This document shows, piece by piece, positions 1-7,868 of a stretch of 34,421 nt of DNA; position 1 is the first letter of the stretch, and the number at the start of each line of letters is the position of its first letter. Position numbers and translations under genes: made by a program. The notes beneath the pieces were generated by a model that made no database searches, was not told where the DNA came from, and saw only the letters and a list, made by a program, of their open reading frames with translations. This stretch comes from Hirschia sp. (GTDB taxonomy: Bacteria; Pseudomonadota; Alphaproteobacteria; Caulobacterales; Hyphomonadaceae), in assembly GCA_002709235.1 (NCBI GenBank), contig PAQI01000039.1, forward strand, positions 1-34,421. The letters are read 5' to 3'.

Positions 1-690
1 AACCGGCGTTGAGCTTCCCCAAAGCGCGGCGAGTTCATAGCGGCGTTGATCAATTTCAGCGTCTGCGGCAAGTGCGGCGGCTTTGAGTGCAGCCGCATCG
101 GCCTCGGCGCGTGAGCGCTCCGGCGGGGCTGCCGCGCCGGCTTCAACACGCTTGGAAACGGTTTGGGCCAAAGACACGGCGAGATCCGCAGACTCCCGGG
201 CCAGCGCTGCGAGTTCTGTCGCGGCGATCAGGTCATGATAGAGTAGCGCCGCTTCAAGCTCGGTTTCTCTCAATATGACGCGGCATTCGGCGTCGGCGAG
301 CGCTGCCCGCGCCCGCGCAGCCTGCTCGCGCTTGGCTCTTTTGCCGCCTAGCTGGAAGGTCTGCGCAATTGCGAGCGTGGTTTCGGTCTGGTCAAACCCG
401 CTGAGCGGTCCGGTGCCTGAGAAGTTTTCAATTTCCAGTCCGATTGACGGATTAAGACGGCGCCCAGCCTGATCGGCTTCGGCTGCGCTGGCGCGCGTCT
501 CCAGTGCGGCCCGGCGGACATCCGGGGACGCATGACGGATTTGCATGAGCGCCATGGTGAGGGTTAGCGGCGCATCGGGCACGATGGTCGGCGCGCTGCC
601 TGTTGGCCCGTTGCACGGGGCCGCGACCGCTGTGCCTGCAAAGGCAGCCGCGATCAGGACGCAGAGTGCGCCCTGTTTGAATTTTGGCAT
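1..690 (-). CDS. TolC/CzcC-type outer-membrane efflux channel (3' end outside window)
   Basis: The reading frame is open from ATG at 690 to the window edge, giving 230 N-terminal residues of a protein that is probably 400-450 long. Residues 1-23 form a signal peptide (MPKFKQGALC..., cleavage likely after AVA). The following stretch has the outer-membrane factor pattern: LTLTMALMQIRHASPDVRRA, then RLNPSIGLEIENF and IAQTFQLGGKRAKREQAAR, then an Ala/Glu-rich alpha-hairpin. This family forms the trimeric exit duct of CzcCBA-type RND pumps. A plausible AAGGA site lies about 10 nt upstream. The gene lies 74 nt downstream of the small exported protein at 765-1145 and so probably belongs to the same MerR-controlled transcript. 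The adaptor and pump genes would lie beyond base 1. The family is clear; the metal is inferred from the neighbours. Confidence 0.88.
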   Translation of the reverse strand, partial: MPKFKQGALCVLIAAAFAGTAVAAPCNGPTGSAPTIVPDAPLTLTMALMQIRHASPDVRRAALETRASAAEADQAGRRLNPSIGLEIENFSGTGPLSGFDQTETTLAIAQTFQLGGKRAKREQAARARAALADAECRVILRETELEAALLYHDLIAATELAALARESADLAVSLAQTVSKRVEAGAAAPPERSRAEADAAALKAAALAADAEIDQRRYELAALWGSSTPV

Positions 691-764
691 GGGGTATTGT
701 TCCTTGTGATAACCTGAATCGACATCAAACCCACGCGCAAAAGGCGCGGATTCAGAGAGTCAGG

Positions 765-1145
765 TTAGGCACGCGGAGGACGATAAAGACCGTGAGGGCC
801 AGCGCGCGGAACGTGCTGGTCTGCGCCGGGGCGTAGCCCCGATGTAGCTGATAAAGCGTAAGAGAAGGTCAGGCCGTTCATACCCACCATATGCAGATGG
901 CATGGCCCGCAGCTATGAGTATGATGTTTATGGGCCGGGCGCTGCTCTGGATCATCACTTTCCGCATCACTGAGTTCGGCGGCATGATGCGCTTCAGTGT
1001 CTGCGGTCATACAGGCAATTTCTTCAGCGTCCACACGATGAATAGTAGCCGCCGTTGCCCCCATACCAAGGGTCACGCTCAACATGAGCGCAAACCAAAA
1101 TCTGGCACAGCATATGACGGTTACAATTTTCATTCCTTCAAACAC
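765..1145 (-). CDS. Small exported His/Cys-rich protein upstream of the efflux channel
   Basis: This protein of about 122-126 residues has a hydrophobic N-terminal segment (VTVICCARFWFALMLSVTLG) that looks like a signal peptide or anchor. The rest is rich in His, Cys and acidic residues, including AHKHHTHSCGPCHLHM, a likely metal-binding patch, and it ends in GLYRPPRA. Two starts are possible: GTG at 1145 or ATG at 1133. The GAAGGA run directly abuts the ATG, so it does not serve that start well. I do not recognise a named family. Small periplasmic proteins of this style commonly precede czc/cus-type operons (CzcI and DUF2946-like proteins). A MerR-type promoter at 1238-1268 points at it, and the efflux channel follows on the same strand. 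A metal-buffering or sensing role is inference only. Confidence 0.6.
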   Translation of the reverse strand: MFEGMKIVTVICCARFWFALMLSVTLGMGATAATIHRVDAEEIACMTADTEAHHAAELSDAESDDPEQRPAHKHHTHSCGPCHLHMVGMNGLTFSYALSATSGLRPGADQHVPRAGPHGLYRPPRA

Positions 1146-1237
1146 TATCCCGTTTCGCTGATGAAACCATTAAATTCGTTCATTTATTTTGTGAGACCAA
1201 AGCCAATGCGAAGTGCATCAAAAATGATTATGTAGGT

Positions 1238-1268
1238 TTTATAACCCCTACAGTGGCTGTAGAGGCAA
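1238..1268 (-). promoter_or_regulatory. MerR-type promoter/operator driving the minus-strand efflux operon
   Basis: Read on the minus strand, TTGCCT (1263-1268) and TATAAA (1238-1243) are separated by exactly 19 bp. That is the overlong spacer characteristic of MerR-activated promoters. Inside the spacer is a perfect palindrome, CTACAG-TGG-CTGTAG (1248-1262). The site lies between the MerR gene and the small exported protein and points at that protein. It shares its core with the site at 1773-1803. Confidence 0.78.
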
Positions 1269-1292
1269 GCACTTTCTTCAAATCGATATTGT

Positions 1293-1751
1293 TTAGAGCT
1301 TTGCACCTATTTGGGTGGAGATCAAGCCTGCATCATGCGCGTCAAGACAATGGGCGTGATCGCCCAGACTTTCGAGGACTTTGCAGGTTGCTATGCTGCC
1401 GCCCGCGCAAGCAGACACCATGCGTTTTAATTCGGCTTCCAGTGCTTCCAGTTGGGACAGTTTCTGGCGCACACCCGCCAATTGGCGCCGGGCAATGACG
1501 TCCACATGGGCGCAGTCTTCACCGGGCTTGTGCTGTAAATCAATGAGTTCACGTATGGAGTCGATGGGAAATCCCAAATCGCGGGCATGACGGATAAAGG
1601 ACAAACGCTGCACGGCCTCATCACCATATAGCCGTTGACCGCTCGAACTGCGGTCCGGCTCGCCCATCAAATCAATCGATTCATAATAGCGTATGGTCGT
1701 GACTTTCACGCCGGCTTCTTTCGATAAACGGCCAATGGTCATCTGCGTCAT
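1293..1751 (-). CDS. MerR-family metal-responsive transcriptional regulator
   Basis: From ATG 1751 the protein is 152 residues; a GGAG lies 6 nt upstream, which is better than the in-frame TTG at 1763. The N-terminus is a classic MerR winged helix (MTIGRLSKEAGVKVTTIRYY, residues 4-23). A coiled-coil dimer helix follows at about 80-112. Cysteines are placed as in the ZntR/CadR/PbrR branch: Cys80 at the start of the dimer helix (GEDCAHVD), then Cys115, Cys123 and Cys135 with nearby His in the C-terminal metal loop. These regulators twist a 19-bp-spacer promoter when metal binds. Two such promoters flank the gene, one for the efflux operon at 1-1145 and one for the CDF transporter at 1841. A divalent ion (Zn, Cd, Pb or Co) fits the extra cysteines better than Cu(I), but the exact metal cannot be read from the sequence. 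Confidence 0.9.
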   Translation of the reverse strand: MTQMTIGRLSKEAGVKVTTIRYYESIDLMGEPDRSSSGQRLYGDEAVQRLSFIRHARDLGFPIDSIRELIDLQHKPGEDCAHVDVIARRQLAGVRQKLSQLEALEAELKRMVSACAGGSIATCKVLESLGDHAHCLDAHDAGLISTQIGAKL

Positions 1752-1772
1752 TCCGGGCTCCAAAGAAAAGTC

Positions 1773-1803
1773 TTGTCTCTATAGTCGCTGTAGACTGTAG
1801 GGT
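1773..1803 (+). promoter_or_regulatory. MerR-type promoter/operator driving the CDF transporter
   Basis: TTGTCT (1773-1778) and TAGGGT (1798-1803) lie 19 bp apart on the plus strand. The near-palindrome TCTATAG-TCG-CTGTAGA (1778-1794, one mismatch) overlaps the spacer. It matches the operator at 1238-1268 in half-site and geometry, and lies between the divergent regulator and transporter genes. It may also autoregulate the merR-type gene. Confidence 0.72.
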
Positions 1804-1840
1804 TTCCTCAAGAATCGTCAATCGGGAATAGGATTAGAGG

Positions 1841-2485
1841 ATGTCGGGTTGCTGTGAGGACAAAACATTTGAAGGGGTCTCGCCCGCTTATAAGCGCGCT
1901 CTGATGGCCGTCATCGCCATCAATGCGGTCATGTTCTTTGTCGAGATGTCTGCTGGACTGATGTCTGGATCTCAGGCTCTGAAAGCGGATGCGTTGGATT
2001 TTGCAGGCGATACGGCAACCTATGGGCTGAGCCTGTTGGTAATCGGCGCGTCCTTGAAAACGCGTGCGCGCGCCTCCCTGATCAAGGGAGCGTCACTGGC
2101 CGCCATTGCGTTGACCGTGCTCACCATGACGGGCCTCCGGGTAATGAACGGCGCACCGCCTGAAGCCGGAACAATGGGCCTGATCGGCCTGCTCGCCTTG
2201 GCTGCCAATCTGACGAGTGTTTTCATCTTGCTCCGCTGGCGCGACGGCGACAGCAATGTCAGGTCGGTCTGGCTTTGCTCGCGCAATGACGCCATCGGTA
2301 ATGTCGGTGTCATCGCGGCGGGCGGGCTGGTTGCCGCAACCGGCGCCGCATGGCCCGATCTTGTCGTCGCCGCGCTACTGGCCAGCCTGTTCCTCAGATC
2401 GGCCGCCGCTATTACCGTGCAGGCGCTTGGTGAGTTAAAGAGCGAACGAGGCCAAACGGCGACGGTAACGGAGACATCGTTATGA
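1841..2485 (+). CDS. CDF-like cation efflux transporter, short form
   Basis: The protein has 214 residues and about six hydrophobic segments, matching the transmembrane part of the cation diffusion facilitator family (CzcD/DmeF-like proton/metal antiporters of the inner membrane). The first metal-site helix reads ALKADALDFAGD, with Asp53 where many relatives have His, and Asp57. The second reads WLCSRNDAIGNVGV, with Asp150 preceded four residues earlier by Cys146. The cytoplasmic C-terminal domain of full CDF proteins (about 300 residues) is missing, as in several short 'cation transporter' proteins of alphaproteobacterial resistance islands. The start ATG follows an AGAGG-rich stretch. The stop overlaps the next start (ATGA), so the two genes are co-translated. 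The MerR-type promoter at 1773-1803 lies directly upstream. Confidence 0.82.
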   Translation: MSGCCEDKTFEGVSPAYKRALMAVIAINAVMFFVEMSAGLMSGSQALKADALDFAGDTATYGLSLLVIGASLKTRARASLIKGASLAAIALTVLTMTGLRVMNGAPPEAGTMGLIGLLALAANLTSVFILLRWRDGDSNVRSVWLCSRNDAIGNVGVIAAGGLVAATGAAWPDLVVAALLASLFLRSAAAITVQALGELKSERGQTATVTETSL

Positions 2486-2934
2486 GTCTTCGCATCCCGC
2501 CTCTTGCCCAATTTCTTGCCTGCGCCGCGCTTGGCTGGGGGCTCGCCAGACTCTTGCCCGAATGGAGTCTTGGTTCGTCTTTATGGACTTATGTTGGATA
2601 CGGACTTATCGCGGTCGGCATCACGCTGCTTGCCGTTGCGCTGCTCGCATTTGCCCGCGCACACACGACGGTTAATCCGCTCTCGCCTGAACAGGCCGAA
2701 ACATTGGTCACGACCGGGCTCTACCGTTTCACCCGCAATCCAATGTATCTGGCAATGGCACTTATTCTGTTCGGCGGCGCGCTAACACTCGGCAGCATTA
2801 CTGCATTGGCGGCTCCGGCCATCTTTGTCGTCGCCATGACGATCCTTCAAATCAAGCCGGAGGAGCGCGCGTTACAGTCACGCTTCGGCAAAGCATTTAC
2901 CGCCTATCGCGGTCAGACACGGCGATGGTTGTAA
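2482..2934 (+). CDS. Isoprenylcysteine-carboxylmethyltransferase-like membrane protein
   Basis: This is a 150-residue membrane protein with about four hydrophobic segments. It carries the C-terminal signature of the ICMT/PEMT-like family: VTTGLYRFTRNPMYLAMAL at about 80-98, then KPEERALQSRFGKAFTAYRG and a basic end. In bacteria such proteins are often annotated as putative S-isoprenylcysteine methyltransferases, and their substrates are mostly unknown. The gene overlaps the CDF transporter by 4 nt and has a GGAG ribosome site 9 nt before the ATG, so it is part of the same metal-inducible unit. A role in modifying membrane or prenylated molecules during metal stress would be inference. Confidence 0.8.
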   Translation: MSLRIPPLAQFLACAALGWGLARLLPEWSLGSSLWTYVGYGLIAVGITLLAVALLAFARAHTTVNPLSPEQAETLVTTGLYRFTRNPMYLAMALILFGGALTLGSITALAAPAIFVVAMTILQIKPEERALQSRFGKAFTAYRGQTRRWL

Positions 2935-2944
2935 GGAGAGACAG

Positions 2945-3181
2945 ATGATTGATGTGCCTGTTTGGATTATTTGGTCAGCTTTTGGTCTGTCCCTAACCGG
3001 AGCCGTGGCCATATTTGGCCTATCGGCGCTATCAGCCTGGCGTTCAGACTTTCAATTCTTCCCGCCGCCGAGCAATGCAAGCTGGCAGCATAGGACATTT
3101 CTGGCCCTGTTCTCGTTCTCATCATCAATCCCTTCAAGGACTACGATGAGCCAGAAACACTCCCTTAGCAAAACAACCTAA
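2945..3181 (+). pseudogene. Remnant of a second methyltransferase-like membrane protein
   Basis: The first 56 or so residues (MIDVPVWIIWSAFGLSLTGA..., SDFQFFPPPSNASWQHRTFL) resemble the N-terminus of a larger membrane methyltransferase of the isoprenylcysteine-methyltransferase type, which would normally run to about 200 residues. After ALF at about 3110 the frame turns into low-information sequence (FSFSSSIPSRTTMSQ...) and stops. In another frame the same DNA reads VLVLIINPFKDYDEPETLP and stops, which suggests a rearrangement joined unrelated sequence here. The gene follows the previous one by 10 nt behind GGAGAGAC. I infer a truncated gene at the left edge of a recombined zone. It could instead be a genuine small orphan protein. 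Confidence 0.45.
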
Positions 3182-3414
3182 ACTGCCTCAAAGGCCCTGA
3201 CGGGAAACACGCCGCGCCTGCGCTGGCGATCCTCGACGCATTTTTCCATATACCCGTCGCGCGCAATATCTTTGGCGGCCGCAAGGCTCATCTCTTTAGT
3301 GGTCTGTCGATGATTACGACTGCCCAGATAGGTTGAGCATTGCCAGAAGCGACTATTCTCACGCCGATAAACGTGAAGCGCGCCATCCATCAAAACGTAG
3401 TTATCTACTGTCAT
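3178..3414 (-). pseudogene. N-terminal stub of a tyrosine-recombinase integrase
   Basis: The ORF starts at ATG 3414, seven nt after a GGAG. It encodes 78 residues that resemble the N-terminal arm/core-binding part of phage-type integrases: MDGALHVYRRENSRFWQCS, then a TYLGSRNHRQTTKEMSLAAA segment and KDIARDGYMEKCVEDRQRRR. It stops 19 or so residues later without any catalytic domain (no Arg, His-x-x-Arg or Tyr). Complete integrases run to about 350-450 residues. Its end overlaps the end of the plus-strand remnant by 4 nt, so two broken genes meet here. It differs in sequence from the intact integrase at 23432-24688, so it records an independent integration event. Confidence 0.6.
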
Positions 3415-3453
3415 AACGAAACTCCAAAATGTGTAAGACATGTGTAAGTCTTT

Positions 3454-4446
3454 TTGGAAGCCTCGCCTTTGTTCAAGTCCCTGTTATTTAACGATTATTT
3501 TTCTATTTTTAAGGTAGAATGCAATTTTGAGTGGACGTTCAGCTATCTCGCGGTGAATGGATTCTTCATCCTGTCAGGGCTTCTGATCGCAAAGAGTTTG
3601 GCAACGCGCCAAGATATAAAGGGCTACGCGCGCTCGCGAATATTGAGAATCTATCCAGCCCTGATTTTGCTTCTACTAGCGCTTCTCTTCGTTCTAGGTC
3701 CGCTATTTGGCAGCCCAGCTGAGGTTAGCTATTTTGCGCAAACCGAACCTTGGGCGTATGTCGCCCGCGTGCTTTTGATGGGAGACCCGGAGACCGGACC
3801 TGGCGGCGTATTTCATGCTTCCCCCGACCCAATCTTCAACGGCGCGCTCTGGACGATCCGTTATGAAGTCATGGCTTATATCTTTGCGGGCCTGGGCTTC
3901 TATATGGGAGCTTTAAAGAATCGCTGGATTACGCTCGCAGCGCTCGCTAGCTCTCAACTGGTATATTTCGCCCTGCAATTTACGCCTTTGGCGGAGCTTG
4001 TGTCTGGCGGCGTGATTTCACTGTTCCGGTTCACAACCACATTCCTGATCGGAATGACGCTATGGCACTTTCCGCGCCTTCGCAGGACAGGCTGGATTGG
4101 AGTTAGTGCCGTACTTGTTGGCTTTATTTTGCTGGGTTGGACGAGCGTCGGTGAACTGTTTGCCAACCTCTTATTGGCCGCAGCACTTGTGCAATTTGGA
4201 CTGGTCAAAACACCATCAGTACGTATCGCCCAAATGCCGGATTACTCATACGGCATATACATTTGGCACTACCCGGCGCTGCAGAGCGTAATCATTCTCA
4301 ATCCAAATATGTCCCCATTCATGCTGCTAGTCGCATCAGCCCCCATCATCCTGATTTGTTCTGCGGCCTCGTGGTACATCATCGAAAAATCAGCACTCAA
4401 ACTCAAACGCTTTGGACGCGTGTCGAAGCAAGTTTCAGGCGCGTAA
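3454..4446 (+). pseudogene. Acyltransferase-3 family membrane protein lacking its N-terminus
   Basis: The 330-residue frame shows the OafA/YrhL-type acyltransferase-3 pattern: YLAVNGFFILSGLLIAKSL (about 31-49), then YARSRILRIYPALILLL, then about eight further membrane helices and the C-terminal YSYGIYIWHYPALQ. These enzymes transfer acyl groups to surface sugars. The family normally begins with a helix carrying an RxxA...H motif, whose His is catalytic. That helix is absent; the sequence starts with MEASPLFKSLLFNDYF from a TTG at 3454, in AT-rich DNA unlike the rest. The gene therefore looks 5'-truncated at about 3500-3530, beside the integrase stub. An active protein is unlikely unless the missing part is supplied elsewhere. 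Confidence 0.72.
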
Positions 4447-4489
4447 TCAATGCCCGATCACCGATTTAAGCAAAGTGAAACGCAGGATA

Positions 4490-4518
4490 TTGCATATACC
4501 CCCAACGGGTATTATGTT
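4490..4518 (+). promoter_or_regulatory. Probable CsoR-controlled promoter of the copper ATPase unit
   Basis: A perfect inverted repeat ATACCC-N5-GGGTAT occupies 4496-4512. It lies exactly in the 17-bp spacer between a possible -35 TTGCAT (4490-4495) and -10 TATGTT (4513-4518). The palindrome nearly repeats the one in front of the csoR gene at 12210-12227. GC-flanked ATACCC/GGGTAT arms are typical of CsoR/RcnR-family operators. The downstream genes encode the small membrane protein and CopA. Confidence 0.68.
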
Positions 4519-4569
4519 GGACTCAACGAAATGCAGCTTTCTTGTCGCTGCATAGCAAGGAGAGACACC

Positions 4570-4832
4570 ATGAAACTCACACCTGTCGGACACGCTTTGT
4601 CCCTTTTGATCGCCATTTCGTTTGTGATCTGTGTTGGCTGGGGGGGCTGGTGACACCAGCATCGCCACATATGCATAGCGCATGGGAGAACTGGCTTCCT
4701 GGCTTTGAATTCCTGACGCTGCAGGGCTTCATCATCGGCCTGATCGAAAGCTATCTGTACGGCTGGTACATCGCTCTGGTGTTTGTGCCGCTCTACAATT
4801 TTTTCAATCGGTCTAGCGTCAGCCAAAGTTAG
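4570..4832 (+). pseudogene. Small two-helix membrane protein (DUF5676-like), frameshifted at a G7 tract
   Basis: ATG 4570 has an excellent AAGGAGA ribosome site and opens a frame reading MKLTPVGHALSLLIAISFVI, which stops at TGA right after a run of seven G (4640-4646). One extra G, or a -1 slip, would continue the protein as VTPASPHMHSAWENWLPGFE and then FLTLQGFIIGLIESYLYGWY..., ending at TAG 4832. The joined product is about 88 residues with two membrane segments and looks like the small DUF5676-type proteins often found beside copper ATPases. The intact coding character on both sides suggests either a recent frameshift, a sequencing error in the homopolymer, or slippage at GGGGGGC. It lies 100 nt before copA and downstream of the CsoR-like box. 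Confidence 0.65.
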
Positions 4833-4932
4833 AAGAGCAACGCCAGCCTCATGCGTACCGCATCGCGCAAGAGGTTAGCGCGCCTACAACTGCAACAGCG
4901 CGGACGTAATCGCTGCGCAAGGGAACAGAGTC

Positions 4933-7170
4933 ATGAGCACCAATAAGCACGACCACAAAGCCCAGGCCGACCATGAACATAATTGTCACCACTCCGGCAG
5001 CGATCCTGCTGGTGCAGATGGCGAATATGACCGCGTCCCTGCTGGGTATTCGGGCACGGTCTATACCTGTCCCATGCACCCAAATGTTCGCGATGTCCGC
5101 AATTCAGGTTGCCCCATCTGCGGAATGGCTCTGGAGCCCGAGGGTATCCTCGTCGGCGACGAAGACACTTCAGAACTTGATGACATGACACGCCGGTTCT
5201 GGATCAGCGCCATCTTCACGATCCCCCTCGCGATATACGCGATGGGCGATTTGATACCCGGGCGTCCTCTGGAGGGCTTACTTCCGGCGGGCTGGTCACA
5301 ATGGGCTCAGTTTGCGCTTGCCCTGCCCGTCGTGCTATGGGGCGGGTGGCCCTTCTTCCTCCGCGGGCTGCGCTCTGTTCGCACCATGAACCTCAATATG
5401 TTCACTCTGATTGCGCTGGGGGTCGGGGTTGCTTTCGTCTTCTCGCTCGTTGCAACGGCTATGCCCGGCATTTTCCCAGCAGCGTTTCGCAATGAGTCCG
5501 GCGACGTCGCGATCTATTATGAAGCAGCCGCCGTCATCATCACCCTCGTCTTGTTGGGACAGGTTCTCGAACTGCGTGCCCGCAGTGCAACTTCGGGCGC
5601 TATCCGTGCGCTTCTGGAACTCACCCCGCCCACAGCCGTGCGCATATTAGCCGATGGCGGCGAAGAAGAAGTCTCAATAGATAATGTGAACACGGGCGAC
5701 CATTTGCGTGTGCGTCCGGGTGAGAAAGTCCCTGTCGATGGCGAGGTGATTGAAGGTCGCTCAAATGTCGACGAGTCGATGATTTCTGGTGAACCCATTC
5801 CTGTTGAGAAAACAATTGGCGAGCCCGTGACTGGTGGCACAGTGAACGGAACCGGGTCACTGATCATAGCGGCAACGCGTGTCGGCGACGACACAACCCT
5901 ATCCCAGATTGTCCGCATGGTGGCGGAGGCGCAGCGGTCCCGCGCACCCATTCAAAACCTGGCAGATACGGTTGCAGGCATGTTTGTGCCAGCCGTGGTC
6001 CTCATCGCTCTGGCGACCTTCATTGTCTGGTCGGTGTTCGGGCCTGATCCGGCCATGGCCTTCGCCATCGTCAACGCTGTTGCTGTGCTAATTATTGCCT
6101 GCCCATGTGCGCTGGGCCTCGCCACGCCGATGTCCATCATGGTCGCGACCGGCAAGGGCGCCCAATCGGGGATTTTGATCAAGAACGCCGAATCACTTGA
6201 AACGTTTGAAAAGATTGACACTATCGTGGTCGACAAGACCGGAACACTGACAGAGGGCGAACCGCGACTGGTCACTGTCGAACCGATTGAAGCGTTTAGC
6301 GAAACCGACTTTCTTTCATTTGCTGCAGCCATTGAGCGAAGCAGCGAGCATCCCTTGGCGCAAGCCATCGTCAAAGGGGCAGAAGAGCGCAGCGCTGCAC
6401 GCCTCGACGCGTCTGACTTTGGTTCCGTAACTGGAGAAGGTGCGCAGGGCCGTGTGAATGGCAAAATATTTGCGATTGGCAATGCCAAGATGATGCGCCG
6501 CGTTGGCGCCCTCGACGAGGCGCTGCAGGCGCGCGCCGAAATCTATCGCAAGGACGGTCAAACAGTGATGTTCGCAGCGCTGGACGGGAAGCCTGCGGGT
6601 CTGATTGGTGTTGCCGACCCGATCAAGGACACAACACCTGAAGCCATCGAAACACTCCACAAAGCCGGTATGAAAGTTGTGATGTTGACGGGCGACAGTA
6701 AAGCCACTGCAGAGGCCGTCGCCCGTCAAATCGGCATTGACGAAGTTCACGCTGATGTCTCACCGGAAGACAAAAACCGCATCATCCGCGAACTGCAAAG
6801 CGCCGGGACCGTTGTCGCGATGTGCGGGGATGGCATCAATGACGCGCCAGCACTTGCACAGGCTGATGTTGGGATCGCGATGGGTACCGGGACAGATGTC
6901 GCCATGGAAAGTGCGGGCGTCACCCTCGTTAAGGGTGATTTGCGCGGCGTCGCCAGGGCTCAACATCTCAGCCGGGCCACGATGAGCAATATCCGGCAAA
7001 ACCTGTTCTTCGCATTTGTCTACAACTCGCTTGGCGTTCCGGTTGCAGCAGGCATACTCTACCCGTTCTTTGGTCTATTGCTCAGTCCAATGATCGCGGC
7101 CGCTGCGATGAGCCTCAGCTCCGTGTCGGTGATCGCAAATGCGCTTCGTCTTCGGGCTCTGCGGCTATGA
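4933..7170 (+). CDS. copA: Copper-exporting P1B-type ATPase
   Basis: This inner-membrane Cu(I) pump has 745 residues. The N-terminus is His-rich (residues 6-20) and carries a heavy-metal-binding domain, TCPMHP (45-50) ... GCPICGM (59-65), in place of the usual GMTCxxC domains. The catalytic parts are complete: SGEP (285-288, actuator), the CPC metal site (390-392), the phosphorylated aspartate in DKTGT (434-438), the nucleotide-binding HP (473-474) and GDGINDAP (632-639). The Cu(I) signature residues of the last helices are present: N690 with Y697-N698, and MSLSS (726-730). GGGAACAGAG precedes the ATG. The stop overlaps the methyltransferase start by 4 nt (ATGA). It pumps cytosolic Cu(I) to the periplasm, where the CusCBA pump could take over. 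Regulation by CsoR is inferred from the box at 4496-4512. Confidence 0.95.
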   Translation: MSTNKHDHKAQADHEHNCHHSGSDPAGADGEYDRVPAGYSGTVYTCPMHPNVRDVRNSGCPICGMALEPEGILVGDEDTSELDDMTRRFWISAIFTIPLAIYAMGDLIPGRPLEGLLPAGWSQWAQFALALPVVLWGGWPFFLRGLRSVRTMNLNMFTLIALGVGVAFVFSLVATAMPGIFPAAFRNESGDVAIYYEAAAVIITLVLLGQVLELRARSATSGAIRALLELTPPTAVRILADGGEEEVSIDNVNTGDHLRVRPGEKVPVDGEVIEGRSNVDESMISGEPIPVEKTIGEPVTGGTVNGTGSLIIAATRVGDDTTLSQIVRMVAEAQRSRAPIQNLADTVAGMFVPAVVLIALATFIVWSVFGPDPAMAFAIVNAVAVLIIACPCALGLATPMSIMVATGKGAQSGILIKNAESLETFEKIDTIVVDKTGTLTEGEPRLVTVEPIEAFSETDFLSFAAAIERSSEHPLAQAIVKGAEERSAARLDASDFGSVTGEGAQGRVNGKIFAIGNAKMMRRVGALDEALQARAEIYRKDGQTVMFAALDGKPAGLIGVADPIKDTTPEAIETLHKAGMKVVMLTGDSKATAEAVARQIGIDEVHADVSPEDKNRIIRELQSAGTVVAMCGDGINDAPALAQADVGIAMGTGTDVAMESAGVTLVKGDLRGVARAQHLSRATMSNIRQNLFFAFVYNSLGVPVAAGILYPFFGLLLSPMIAAAAMSLSSVSVIANALRLRALRL

Positions 7171-7841
7171 ACCTGCCAAGTCGGGATCACGAACATGCAC
7201 ACACTCCGCCATTGGGCTTCAGCAAATTGACGCCTGTCTACGACGCAGCAATCGCCACCTTTACGCGCGAAAGAGTTTGGCGGACGCGGATGGTGGAAGA
7301 AGTAGCGCCGCAACCCGGTGATTTGATTCTGGATATCGGGTCCGGCACCGGACGGCTGGCCGTAGCAATCCACTTTGCGCAACCGGGCGCCGAATATCTC
7401 GGAGTTGATCCCGACGAGAGCGCCGTTGCCATTGCCAGGCGGCGGGCGGCGCGTGTCGGTTCATCTGCAAGTTTTGATGTGAAGTTCTTCTCCGGCACTG
7501 AAAAGATTGGGGAGAGGCAGCCTAACAAGATCATTTCGTCCTTGGTTCTTCATCAAACACCACTGAACGAAAAGCGCAGGATCATCCAAACCGCTTACGA
7601 CACGCTTCCACACAAGGGCTTATTCATCGTCGCCGACTATGGCGCGCAAAGAAGCGGGTTAATGAAGTTCCTATTCCGCTGGACTGTTCAGGCTCTGGAT
7701 GGCGTCGTGAACACACAACCAAATGCCGATGGCATGCTCCTCAGCTTGATTGAAGATGCGGGTTTCGCTTCGCCTGAGGAGTCTGCAGTAGTCCCAACAG
7801 TCACGGGATCGATTTCCATCTTTCGAGCATTGAAACTCTAA
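7167..7841 (+). CDS. Class I SAM-dependent methyltransferase
   Basis: The 224-residue protein has the Rossmann motif [14 protein letters not shown] (about 53-65), an acidic motif II ending (YLGVDPDE) and a post-motif segment with [16 protein letters not shown], typical of UbiE-like small-molecule methyltransferases. It is translationally coupled to copA by an ATGA overlap, so it is probably made together with the pump. Methyltransferases of this kind recur next to copper ATPases in alphaproteobacterial resistance islands, but their substrate is not established. Nothing in the sequence points specifically to arsenite or mercury methylation; there is no run of conserved metal-binding cysteines. 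The family is secure, the substrate unknown. Confidence 0.85.
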   Translation: MNLPSRDHEHAHTPPLGFSKLTPVYDAAIATFTRERVWRTRMVEEVAPQPGDLILDIGSGTGRLAVAIHFAQPGAEYLGVDPDESAVAIARRRAARVGSSASFDVKFFSGTEKIGERQPNKIISSLVLHQTPLNEKRRIIQTAYDTLPHKGLFIVADYGAQRSGLMKFLFRWTVQALDGVVNTQPNADGMLLSLIEDAGFASPEESAVVPTVTGSISIFRALKL

Positions 7842-7868
7842 CTTCCTAGCTGAACAGGCGCCAATACA

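Noticed and set aside
891-1235. Plus-strand frame opposite the small exported protein
   Set aside because: It has no ribosome site or recognisable domain, and it runs against a minus-strand gene with a signal segment and a matched MerR-type promoter.
4640-4646. Proven programmed frameshifting at the G7 tract
   Set aside because: The slippery pattern is present, but I see no clear stimulatory structure downstream. Sequencing error or mutation explains it equally well, so it is only listed as a possibility.
4450-4653. Frame of 67 residues starting before the small membrane protein
   Set aside because: Its start lies in the promoter/operator zone. Only the part from ATG 4570 has a ribosome site and membrane-protein character.
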